A DNA stretch of 37,705 bases. Origin: Hydrogenophaga sp. 2FB. Lineage in GTDB: Bacteria; Pseudomonadota; Gammaproteobacteria; Burkholderiales; Burkholderiaceae_C. Below are positions 1-7,912 of this stretch, in pieces. A model generated the notes under the pieces. The model ran no database searches and had not been told where the DNA came from. It saw only the letters and a program-made list of their open reading frames with translations. Positions within the stretch are counted from its first letter, which is position 1, and every line of letters begins with the position of its first letter. The stretch covers positions 1 to 37,705 of the forward strand of contig NZ_SCML01000061.1 of the NCBI RefSeq assembly GCF_005503365.1, written 5' to 3'. The translations under genes were made by a program, and so were the position numbers.

Positions 1-42
1 CCCATGCCCCGCGGCATGCCTCAGCCCTACCCGACACCATGA
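1..42 (+). CDS. 3' end of an upstream coding sequence (partial)
   Basis: Frame 1 is open from the window edge and ends in TGA at 40-42, giving a Pro-rich tail ending PQPYPTP. The stop overlaps the ATG of the next small gene (ATGA at 39-42), an arrangement typical of translationally coupled operon genes. Only 13 codons are visible, so the product cannot be identified and the reading is tentative. Confidence 0.4.
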   Translation, partial: PMPRGMPQPYPTP

Positions 43-212
43 TCAAGATCTTCATTGCCTTCGCCATCTTTGCCGCCGTCGCCCTGTTCGCCCTCATGAA
101 GGGCGGTGACATCGACATGGGCGGCGAAAAACACGGCATGGACGCACCGCACACGGAACAGGCAGCGCCTGCCGCGCCCGCTGCGCCCGCGCCGGCCGAG
201 CAGCCGAAGTAA
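39..212 (+). CDS. Small single-pass membrane protein, 57 aa
   Basis: The frame begins MIKIFIAFAIFAAVALFALM, a typical N-terminal membrane helix (about residues 3-20). It continues into a short polar stretch (GGDIDMGGEKHGMD) and an Ala/Pro-rich tail (APAAPAAPAPAEQPK). I recall similar short proteins in Comamonadaceae but cannot verify this here, and no function is known to me. Its start overlaps the stop of the preceding frame (ATGA), so it is probably the last gene of an operon entering from the left. A strong terminator follows at 232-270. It is too short for confident domain assignment, but hydrophobicity pattern, coupling and terminator all favour a real gene. Confidence 0.65.
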   Translation: MIKIFIAFAIFAAVALFALMKGGDIDMGGEKHGMDAPHTEQAAPAAPAAPAPAEQPK

Positions 213-231
213 TTTTCCGCCCCATCCGGCA

Positions 232-270
232 GTGGCCACGCGGGGCGACCCGCGTGGCCACATTTGTTTA
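232..270 (+). terminator. Intrinsic terminator, 13-bp perfect stem with GCGA loop
   Basis: GTGGCCACGCGGG (232-244) pairs perfectly with CCCGCGTGGCCAC (249-261) around a GNRA-type GCGA tetraloop, followed by the T-rich ATTTGTTTA. It ends the upstream unit, so the caspase gene that follows should have its own promoter between about 262 and 350. I could not pick clear -35/-10 boxes there. Confidence 0.85.
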
Positions 271-354
271 CAAGTTGCCATTTGCCTGCCCAAGGCGGAA
301 ACTCCAGAATTCGCGACGGATTTCACATCTGGAAACCAACACGGGAGGGGCGCC

Positions 355-1260
355 ATGGTCACCAAGGCAACCGCCAGCGATTCCAAGAGGCCACAGGCCC
401 ACTCGCTGCACATTGGTCTCAACGAAGTCAGCGCGGCCCACTACGCGGGCTGGACAGGGCCCCTTGCGGCCTGCGAATTCGACGCACACGACATGGCCGC
501 CCTGGCCAGGTCGCAGGGCATGAAGAGCACCCTGCTCATCACGAAAAAGGCCACGCGGGCCCAGGTGCTCTCGGCGATCCGCAAAGCGGCCAAGGCACTG
601 GCCAAAGGCGACCTCTTCTTCCTGAGCTTCTCCGGCCACGGCGGCCAGGTGGACGACCTGAGCGGCGAGGAGCCGGACAAGCTCGATGAAACCTGGTGCC
701 TGTTCGATGCCCAGTTGATCGACGACGAGCTGTATTACGAGCTCAGCCGCTTCAAGGCCGGCGTGCGCATCCTGGTGCTCTCCGACAGCTGCCACAGCGG
801 CACCGTGGTGCGTGCCCCGCGGCCCCCACCCGGCACGCCCGAGCAGCGCCCGCGCATCATGCCGCGCGCGGTGGGCCTGCGCGTGTACGCCGAGCACAAG
901 GCCTTCTACGACAAGCTGCAGAACGACGTGGCCAAGGCCGCGGGCGGCCGGGTGGAAGACCCGGACACCGCATTGGCCAACGTGACCGTCAGTGGCCGCC
1001 TCACCGCCATCGTGAAGAAATTCCAGCCCTCGGTGATCCTGATCTCGGGTTGCCAGGACAACCAGTTCTCCATGGACGGCAACCACAACGGTGCTTTCAC
1101 CGAACAACTGCTCGCGGTGTGGAACAACGGCGGGTTCAAAGGCAGCTACGCCAGTTTCCATGCGCGCATCCGCGCCGGCCTGCCGCCCACGCAATCGCCC
1201 AACCTGTTCACGCTCGGGCCCTCGGCCGCGTTCCTGAAGCAAGCGCCTTTCTCCGCCTGA
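355..1260 (+). CDS. Caspase-like cysteine peptidase (peptidase C14 / metacaspase type), 301 aa
   Basis: The protein is a compact caspase-hemoglobinase-fold peptidase. The catalytic His lies in SFSGHGG (His95) and the catalytic Cys in LSDSCHSG (Cys146), the two signature blocks of bacterial metacaspases/orthocaspases, which usually cleave after Arg or Lys. A later block, ISGCQDNQFSMDG (about 245), matches the conserved second-half segment of the family. There is no signal peptide, membrane helix or repeat domain, so it is probably a free cytosolic protease. ATG at 355 was chosen because GGGAGGGG lies just upstream and the longer in-frame extension runs through the terminator and the preceding small gene. 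It is the first gene of a five-gene block of hydrolases and a TIR protein. Caspase-like enzymes in such settings often act as cell-death effectors; that role is inferred here. Confidence 0.88.
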   Translation: MVTKATASDSKRPQAHSLHIGLNEVSAAHYAGWTGPLAACEFDAHDMAALARSQGMKSTLLITKKATRAQVLSAIRKAAKALAKGDLFFLSFSGHGGQVDDLSGEEPDKLDETWCLFDAQLIDDELYYELSRFKAGVRILVLSDSCHSGTVVRAPRPPPGTPEQRPRIMPRAVGLRVYAEHKAFYDKLQNDVAKAAGGRVEDPDTALANVTVSGRLTAIVKKFQPSVILISGCQDNQFSMDGNHNGAFTEQLLAVWNNGGFKGSYASFHARIRAGLPPTQSPNLFTLGPSAAFLKQAPFSA

Positions 1261-1303
1261 GTCTGGCGCCATTCCTTTCGCATCGCTCCACACAGGAGGT
1301 TTC

Positions 1304-2251
1304 ATGCTTGGGATCCAGAACCACCGCCTCACCGGCCCCGATGTGAGCTTTCGCCAGACGCCCAACGCGGGCGGCGTATTGCGACCGCGCTTCGTGCTGC
1401 TGCACTACACGGCGGGCCGCAACCTCGAGAGCTCGGTCGAGTCGCTCTGCACGAAGAAGCCGCAGGGCAATGCCTCCGCGCACATCGTGCTCGGGCGCGA
1501 CGGACGCATCGTGCAGCTTGCGCCCTTCAACGCGGTCACCTGGCACGCCGGCGTGAGCCAGTGGAACGGCATCGATGGCCTGAACCACCACGCCATCGGC
1601 ATCGAGATGGACAACGCAGGCCTGCTGCAGCGCGACGGCGAGCGGTATGTGTCGTGGTTCGGCAAGCCCTATCCGGACGAAGAGGTGCGCCTCGCCGAAC
1701 ACCGCCACGGCGGCGGCGTGAAGCCCTGGCACCACTACACCGAGGCGCAGATCGCCCGCGCGCTCGAACTCTGCGAACTGCTCGTCGCGCACTATGGGCT
1801 GGAAGACGTGCTCGGCCATGAGGACGTGGCGCGTGGCCGCAAGATCGACCCGGGGCCGGCATTTCCCCTGGCCGCCGTGCGCAACCGCGCCATCGGCCGT
1901 GGTGCCGACGTGCCGCCGCGCCTGCTGGTCAACGCCGCCAGCCTGAACATCCGCAACGGTCCTGGCGCCGAGTTCCCCAAGGTCGCGCCCGCCCTCAAGC
2001 GCGGCGCCGAACTGGTGCTGCTGGAACCGCAAGACCGCTGGAGCCGCGTGGCCGTGGTCGGTGGCAACGACCTCGAAGGCTGGGTCTGCAACGACTTCGT
2101 GACCCGCATGCCGGCCACGCGCTCGGGGCCGGGGTCTGCCGTGCTCTCGCGCACCCAGCGATCGCTTGCACCGACCCGCGCCGAGCCAAGCAAGGCCACG
2201 GCCAGGACGCCCGCTCGAAAAACCCCGGCCAAGGCGCGAAGCAGAACCTGA
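1304..2251 (+). CDS. N-acetylmuramoyl-L-alanine amidase (Amidase_2/PGRP fold) with SH3-like domain, 315 aa
   Basis: Residues about 25-190 form a zinc-dependent amidase domain: VLLHYTAG supplies His34, GHEDVA His172 and KIDPG Asp182, matching the His/His/Asp zinc site of AmpD-type enzymes that cut the MurNAc-L-Ala bond. Residues about 207-267 look like a bacterial SH3 domain (LNIRNGPGAEFPKVAPALKR, then DRWSRVAV and GWV). The last ~45 residues are rich in Arg, Lys, Pro and Ala. No signal peptide is visible, so access to peptidoglycan would need another export route, lysis, or cytosolic muropeptides as substrate. AGGAGG sits just before the ATG. The gene is 43 bp after the caspase gene and 33 bp before the CHAT gene, consistent with one operon. 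AmpD-type recycling or a phage endolysin are alternatives, but no prophage genes are nearby. Confidence 0.88.
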   Translation: MLGIQNHRLTGPDVSFRQTPNAGGVLRPRFVLLHYTAGRNLESSVESLCTKKPQGNASAHIVLGRDGRIVQLAPFNAVTWHAGVSQWNGIDGLNHHAIGIEMDNAGLLQRDGERYVSWFGKPYPDEEVRLAEHRHGGGVKPWHHYTEAQIARALELCELLVAHYGLEDVLGHEDVARGRKIDPGPAFPLAAVRNRAIGRGADVPPRLLVNAASLNIRNGPGAEFPKVAPALKRGAELVLLEPQDRWSRVAVVGGNDLEGWVCNDFVTRMPATRSGPGSAVLSRTQRSLAPTRAEPSKATARTPARKTPAKARSRT

Positions 2252-2284
2252 GCCTGCCCACCGCCCGGCGAAGAAAGTGCCCGC

Positions 2285-5200
2285 ATGAACACAGCATCCT
2301 CTGCCCCGGCCATCACCTTCGTTGTGCGCGGCCAACCCCAACCGCTGGCGGGCGCCACACGCGGCGCCGCCGCGGCCACCAGCACGACAGCGTTCGGCGG
2401 CCAGGGCACGGTCACGCAGCGCGTGCGCGTGGGCGCCACACGCGGCAGCAGCGACACCGTGCGCGTGAGCGCGCGCCCCGGGCTCGACGCGGTGGTCCTG
2501 CACATCAGCAATGGCCCCTCGCTCATGCTGCACCCCGAGACCGCGCGCGACCTGATGCTGGCGCAATCGGGCCTCACGCGCAGCGCGGCCGCCAGCCGCT
2601 CACGCGGGCACGGCGCGCCGAGCGAGGTGAACGTGCCGACGCAGCTCTCGTGGCAAGGGCTGGAGCAGGCGGGCGCCGCCACGCGCGGCCTCACGCGCGG
2701 GCGCATGGGCGAGGTGCTGCTCTCGGCCATCGAGGTGGTCACCGGTCTGCTCAAGGAGCCCGCGGCCAAGCTCACGGCCGCGAAGATCGGCGCGCGCGTG
2801 GACGGCCAGGTGGACCCCGGCGTGTATGCGCTCTCCGCCGACGCGTTCGCCGCGCCGCTCAAGGGCCGCCCCAAGCTCGACAGAATTCCCTCACCCGACA
2901 GCCCCGACGCACCCGTGCTGGTGCTGCTGCACGGCACCTTCTCCAACACCCAGGGCACCTTCGGCAAGCTCTGGCAGGAGCACCCGCACAAAGTGCGTGA
3001 GCTGTTCGCGCGCTATGGCAACCGCGTCTACGGTTTTGACCACCCCACCCTGCTCGCCAGCCCGATCGACAACGCCCTCATGCTCGCGCGTTCCCTGCCC
3101 AAAGGCGCGCGGGTGCACTTGCTCACGCACTCGCGCGGCGGGCTGGTGGCCGAGGTTCTGGCGCGTGTGTGCGCGCGACCCGAGCTGGACGAACGCTCGC
3201 TCGCCGCGTTCAAGGACCCGGCGCACCGCCAGCAGCTCAAGGCCCTGCGCGAACTCGCCGCCGAACTCAAGGGCCGCGACGTGCAGGTGGAGCGCGTGGT
3301 GCGCGTGGCCTGCCCCGCGCGCGGCACCTTGCTCGCGTCCAAACGGCTCGACGCGTATGTGTCGGTGCTCAAGTGGTCGCTGGAACTTGCCAGCATTCCG
3401 GTCGCGCCCTTGCTGGTCGACTTCATCGGCGAGGTGGCGAGCCAGCGCACCGATCCCGCGTTGTTGCCCGGCCTGGAAGCCATGACGCCTTTGAGCCCGC
3501 TGGTGCAGTGGCTGCACGCCAGCGAAGGTGAAGGCGGCGCGCCGCTGCCCGGCCAGTTGCGCGTGGTCGCCGGTGATATTCAAGGCGACTCGATCATGTC
3601 GTGGGTCAAGACGCTGCTGGCCGACGCCTTCTACTGGACCGACAACGACCTGGTGGTGCAAACGCGCTCGATGTACGGCGGCACGCCGCGCGCGCCCGCG
3701 GGCGGCCACGCGGCGGCCACCTTCCTGCTGGAGCGCGGCGGCAAGGTCACGCACTTCGCCTATTTCAGCAACCCGCGCACGGCCGAGGCCATTTGCGGCG
3801 CGCTGATCGAAGACGCGCCCGCCGGCTTTCGTCCGATCGGCCCGATGTCCTGGGCCGGCAGCACCAGCGACGGCCTGCGCGGCCGCGCCACGCGCGCGGG
3901 CAGCGAAGCCCCCGCGGCCGAGCGGCCCGCCGTCATCCTGCTGCCCGGCATTCTGGGCAGCCACCTGGCGGTGGACGGCAAGCGCATCTGGCTGAGCATG
4001 CGCATCCTCGGCGGTCTGGGCAAACTGGGCTACCGCGAAGGCGCCAGCAACGTGCACGCCGATGGCCCGATCGGCATGGTCTACGACGACCTCTCCGAGT
4101 TCCTCTCGGCCACGCACCAGGTGATCGAGTTTTCCTTCGACTGGCGCCGCCCGATCGAAGAAGAGGCCGTGCGCCTGGCCGGCGTGATCGACCAGGCCCT
4201 GAGCGCGCGCGCCACCACCGGCCAGCCGGTGCGCCTGATCGCGCACTCCATGGGTGGCGTGGTCGCGCGCACGGTGCAGCTGGAGCGCCCCGATGTGTGG
4301 CAGCGCTGGCTGGAGCGCCCGGGCTCGCGCCTCCTCATGCTGGGCACGCCCAACGGCGGTTCGTATGCGCCCATGCAGGTGCTCACGGGCGACGACACCA
4401 TGGGCAATGCGCTCTCGTCGTTCGGCCTGCCGTTCCAGGACCACAAGGCGCGCGAGCTGATGGCCGCCATGCCCGGACTGATTCAGCTGCAGGCCGGGTT
4501 GATGGACGCGTCCCTGGGCCTGTCGCAAAGCGCGCGCTGGAAAGCCCTGGCCGACCAGGACATGAAAACCCTGGAGGAGACCAACTTCTGGCACGGCGTG
4601 GAAAGCCTGCGCGCCATCTACACCTGGGGCGTGCCCACGCAGGCCGTGCTCGACCGCGCGGTGGCCCTGCGCCAGCGCCTGGACCGCCAGCGCGACGAGG
4701 CCCTGGCCGGTTTTCGCGACCGTGTGCTCATGGTGGTGGGCAACGCCGCCAGCACACCCGCGGGCTTCGAGATCGATGCGCGCGAAGGCCTCGTGTACCT
4801 CAACCAGCCCGAGGGCGGCGACGGGCGCGTCACGCTCTCCAGCGCGCTGCTGCCCGGCGTGCGCGCCTGGAAGGTGGATGCCAAGCACGGTGACCTGCCC
4901 GATGTCGAGCACGCCTTCGAGGCCTACCTGGACCTGCTGCAACACGGCGACACGCAGCGCCTGCCGGTGGTGACGGCCACACCCGCCACGCGCGGCGCGG
5001 GCGCCGACGCGACCACGGCACTCGTGCGCAGCCGGCCATCGCGCCAGCGCAGCCAGGTCATCGAGCCACCGGCCGACGCGCACGAGGTGCTGGACGTCAC
5101 CGACGAGGCGCCCACCACCACGGCGCCGCCCCACACCGCGCTGCGCATCAGCGTGCACAACGCCAACCTCAAGTTCGTGAGCCACACCATGCTGGTGGGG

Positions 5201-7912
5201 CACTATGTGTCCTCCACGCTCACCGGCACCGAGGGCGTGGTGGACCGGTTCATCGGCGGCGTCATGTCGGCCTCGCTGGCCGCGGGTCTGTACCCCGAGG
5301 CCACCGGCACGCACCAGATCTTCACCAACAACCGGCAAGACCCCGACAGCCCGCTCTCGCTGCCCCGCCCGCCGCACGTGGTGGTGGCCGGCCTGGGCGA
5401 AGAAGGCAAGCTGCGCAGCCTCACGTTGACCGCCACCGTGCGCCAGGCCACGCTGGCGTGGGCGCAGCGCGTGGCCGAAACGCCGGGCCAGGGCAACGCG
5501 CAGTTCGAGATGGCCGCGACCTTGATCGGCAGCGGCGGCAGCGGCATCACCGTCACCACCTCGGCCCAGGCCGTCGCCCAGGGCGTGCGCGAGGCCAATG
5601 AAAAGCTGCTCGCGGGGGGGTGGCCGCAGGTGAGCCACCTGCGCATCGTCGAGCTCTACCTCGACCGCGCGACCGAAGCCTGGAGCGCGCTGCGCCTGCT
5701 GACCCTGGCCGCGCCCGAGCACTTCGTGCTCACGCCCACGGTGGAGTCGGGCATCGGTGCGCTACGCCGCCCGCTCGACAGCGGCTACCGCGGCACGGCC
5801 TACGACTTCATCAGCGCCGTGACGCAGATCGACGAATCCGGCGAGCCCAGCATCGTCTACACGCTCGACACCCAACGCGCCCGCGCCGAGGTGCGCGCGC
5901 AGGCCACGCAGGCGCAACTGGTGGGTGAACTGGTGCGCCGCGCCTCGAACGACGCCAACCGCGACCCGCAGATCGGGCGCACGTTGTTCCAGCTGCTGGT
6001 GCCGGTGGAGATGGAAGCCAGCCTGGGTGGCACGAGCGAGTTGCTGCTGGAAGTGGACGACGGCACCGCAGCCATTCCCTGGGAATTGCTGGACGCACCG
6101 AACGACGGGCGCGGCGGCCCGCAAGCGCCCTGGGCCATTCGCAACAAGCTGCTGCGCCGCCTGCGCACCGTCGCCTTTCGCACCCAGGTGAGCGATGCGC
6201 GGCTGGAAGACTCGGTGCTGGTGATTGGCGAGCCACTCTGCGACGACACGCTGTACCCACCCCTGCCGTCGGCGCGCGCCGAGGCGGAGGCCGTGCGCGA
6301 TGCGCTGAGCGCCGTGCTCGGCGGCGCGCGGGTGCACGCCCTGATCGCGCCCGAAGACGGCCTGGGCCCCGACGCGGCCGCCGTCACCACCGCCCTGCTC
6401 GCGCGGCGCTACCGCATCGTGCACATCGCTGGCCATGGCGAGCCCGAACTCGAACGCCAGGGCAAGCCGCCGCTGCTGCGCGGCGTGGTGCTCAGCGACG
6501 GCACCTTCCTTGGGCCCCGCGAGGTGCAGGCCATGCGCGTGGTGCCCGAGCTGGTGTTCCTCAACTGCTGCCACCTCGCGGCCGATCCGACCAAGCTGCT
6601 CAAGGAAGGCTACGACCGTGCGCGCTTCGCCGCGGGCGTGGCCAAGCAACTCATCCGCATCGGCGTGCGCTGCGTCGTGGCGGCGGGTTGGGCGGTGGAA
6701 GACGACGCGGCCAACCAGTTCGCCACCGCCTTCTACAAAGCCCTGCTCTCGGGCCAGCGCTTCATGGACGCGGTGCAGGCAGCGCGTGCCGCTGCCTACG
6801 CGGCCAGCCCCGGCGGCAACACCTGGGCGGCCTACCAGTGCTATGGCGACCCGGAATGGGTCTGGCAGCGCGACGAAGCCGAAGCCCGCCGCACGCCCAC
6901 GCCGCTGGCGCAAACCTACGCCAGCATCGCCTCGCCGGTGGCGCTTGCGCTCGCGCTGGAAACGCTCGCCGTGCAAAGCGCCACGCAGGGCGCGGCGCCG
7001 GAAAGCCAACGCGAGAAGATCCGCTTTCTCGAAGCGCGCTTCGAGGCCGACTGGGGCGGCATGGGCGCGGTGGCCGAGGCCTTTGGCGTGGCGTGTACGG
7101 CCGCCAACGACATCGAACACGCGCTGCACTGGTTCCGCCGCGCCGTGTCGGCCAACGACGGCAGCGCGTCCGTGAAAGCCAGCGAGCAACTGGCCAACCT
7201 GATGGCGCGCCAGGCCTGGAAACGCATCGCCACCGCCCGACACGGCGGTGCGGACGCCGCGCGGCTCAAGCCCCTGCTCGCGCAGGGCCGCGACGACATC
7301 CAGATCGCCGTGCGAACGCTCGAAGCGCTGTTGGCCGTGGCACCCACCGTGGAACGCGAAAGCCTGCTCGGTTCGGCGTGGAAGCACCTGGCGCAGATCG
7401 AAGGCATCGCCGGCTCGCCCACCGCGCGCGCGCAAGCGGCCGCGCGCATGGCCGAGCACTATGGACGCGCCGAAGCGCTGGCGGTGCAGACCGGACGCAG
7501 CGACAGCTTCTACCCGGCCCTCAACCTCATCGCCGCCGAACTCGTGGCGCATGGCAACGACCCGCGTTGGCCCGGCCCTGACGCGCAACGCCTGCGCCGT
7601 GTGCGCGAGAGCCTGGAACACAGGCGCCGCGACGAACCGGACTTCTGGAGCGTGGCGGGCTTGCCCGAACTCGGCGTGTACGAAGCGCTGGCCACCCGCA
7701 CGCTGCACACGCAGGCTCCCGACCTGCTCGCGGCCTTCGACGAGTTGTACCAACGCGCGGGCACCGCATGGATGTGGGCGTCGGTGGCGGACCAACTCGG
7801 CTTCGTGCTGGCGCAACACGAAGGCGGCAGCGGCGCCCACGCGCGCGCCGCCGCCGAGGTGTTGCAACGCCTGCGCCAATACGGTGGGCTCGGGCCTGCC
7901 GCCGGGACGTGA
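2285..7912 (+). CDS. Giant multidomain protein: two alpha/beta-hydrolase segments, M17-N-like segment, CHAT protease, TPR-like tail, 1875 aa
   Basis: Domains read by eye. Residues 1-190 are a variable N-terminal part with two GATRG motifs. Residues about 205-500 are an alpha/beta hydrolase with LLHGTFS near 216 and the nucleophile in THSRGG (Ser283). Residues about 545-880 are a second, LCAT/lipase-like hydrolase with LLPGILGS near 554 and AHSMGG (Ser655). Residues about 952-1158 resemble the N-terminal domain of M17 leucyl aminopeptidases (VGHYVSSTLTGTE, then VVVAGLGEEGKL). Residues about 1225-1530 are a CHAT domain with IPWELL, catalytic His1384 in HIAGHGE, Cys1429 in FLNCCHLA, and the ending YGDPEWVW. 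Residues about 1550-1870 are helical and TPR-like, including DSFYPALN (from 1740), reminiscent of TRAFs-binding-type repeats. No signal peptide is seen. CHAT enzymes are caspase relatives; with two lipase-like modules this could act on membranes as well as proteins. Its TGA overlaps the GTG of the next gene. The CHAT and both hydrolase calls are firm; the M17-N and TPR calls are weaker. Confidence 0.85.
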   Translation: MNTASSAPAITFVVRGQPQPLAGATRGAAAATSTTAFGGQGTVTQRVRVGATRGSSDTVRVSARPGLDAVVLHISNGPSLMLHPETARDLMLAQSGLTRSAAASRSRGHGAPSEVNVPTQLSWQGLEQAGAATRGLTRGRMGEVLLSAIEVVTGLLKEPAAKLTAAKIGARVDGQVDPGVYALSADAFAAPLKGRPKLDRIPSPDSPDAPVLVLLHGTFSNTQGTFGKLWQEHPHKVRELFARYGNRVYGFDHPTLLASPIDNALMLARSLPKGARVHLLTHSRGGLVAEVLARVCARPELDERSLAAFKDPAHRQQLKALRELAAELKGRDVQVERVVRVACPARGTLLASKRLDAYVSVLKWSLELASIPVAPLLVDFIGEVASQRTDPALLPGLEAMTPLSPLVQWLHASEGEGGAPLPGQLRVVAGDIQGDSIMSWVKTLLADAFYWTDNDLVVQTRSMYGGTPRAPAGGHAAATFLLERGGKVTHFAYFSNPRTAEAICGALIEDAPAGFRPIGPMSWAGSTSDGLRGRATRAGSEAPAAERPAVILLPGILGSHLAVDGKRIWLSMRILGGLGKLGYREGASNVHADGPIGMVYDDLSEFLSATHQVIEFSFDWRRPIEEEAVRLAGVIDQALSARATTGQPVRLIAHSMGGVVARTVQLERPDVWQRWLERPGSRLLMLGTPNGGSYAPMQVLTGDDTMGNALSSFGLPFQDHKARELMAAMPGLIQLQAGLMDASLGLSQSARWKALADQDMKTLEETNFWHGVESLRAIYTWGVPTQAVLDRAVALRQRLDRQRDEALAGFRDRVLMVVGNAASTPAGFEIDAREGLVYLNQPEGGDGRVTLSSALLPGVRAWKVDAKHGDLPDVEHAFEAYLDLLQHGDTQRLPVVTATPATRGAGADATTALVRSRPSRQRSQVIEPPADAHEVLDVTDEAPTTTAPPHTALRISVHNANLKFVSHTMLVGHYVSSTLTGTEGVVDRFIGGVMSASLAAGLYPEATGTHQIFTNNRQDPDSPLSLPRPPHVVVAGLGEEGKLRSLTLTATVRQATLAWAQRVAETPGQGNAQFEMAATLIGSGGSGITVTTSAQAVAQGVREANEKLLAGGWPQVSHLRIVELYLDRATEAWSALRLLTLAAPEHFVLTPTVESGIGALRRPLDSGYRGTAYDFISAVTQIDESGEPSIVYTLDTQRARAEVRAQATQAQLVGELVRRASNDANRDPQIGRTLFQLLVPVEMEASLGGTSELLLEVDDGTAAIPWELLDAPNDGRGGPQAPWAIRNKLLRRLRTVAFRTQVSDARLEDSVLVIGEPLCDDTLYPPLPSARAEAEAVRDALSAVLGGARVHALIAPEDGLGPDAAAVTTALLARRYRIVHIAGHGEPELERQGKPPLLRGVVLSDGTFLGPREVQAMRVVPELVFLNCCHLAADPTKLLKEGYDRARFAAGVAKQLIRIGVRCVVAAGWAVEDDAANQFATAFYKALLSGQRFMDAVQAARAAAYAASPGGNTWAAYQCYGDPEWVWQRDEAEARRTPTPLAQTYASIASPVALALALETLAVQSATQGAAPESQREKIRFLEARFEADWGGMGAVAEAFGVACTAANDIEHALHWFRRAVSANDGSASVKASEQLANLMARQAWKRIATARHGGADAARLKPLLAQGRDDIQIAVRTLEALLAVAPTVERESLLGSAWKHLAQIEGIAGSPTARAQAAARMAEHYGRAEALAVQTGRSDSFYPALNLIAAELVAHGNDPRWPGPDAQRLRRVRESLEHRRRDEPDFWSVAGLPELGVYEALATRTLHTQAPDLLAAFDELYQRAGTAWMWASVADQLGFVLAQHEGGSGAHARAAAEVLQRLRQYGGLGPAAGT

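Noticed and set aside
1304..2251. Amidase as part of a prophage lysis cassette
   Set aside because: No holin, spanin, structural phage genes, integrase or attachment repeats are visible nearby.
2891..5722. 943-codon open frame on the minus strand opposite the CHAT gene
   Set aside because: It is an antisense shadow of a high-GC gene; its translation is His/Arg/Ala/Gly-rich without recognisable domains, while the plus strand has clear catalytic motifs.
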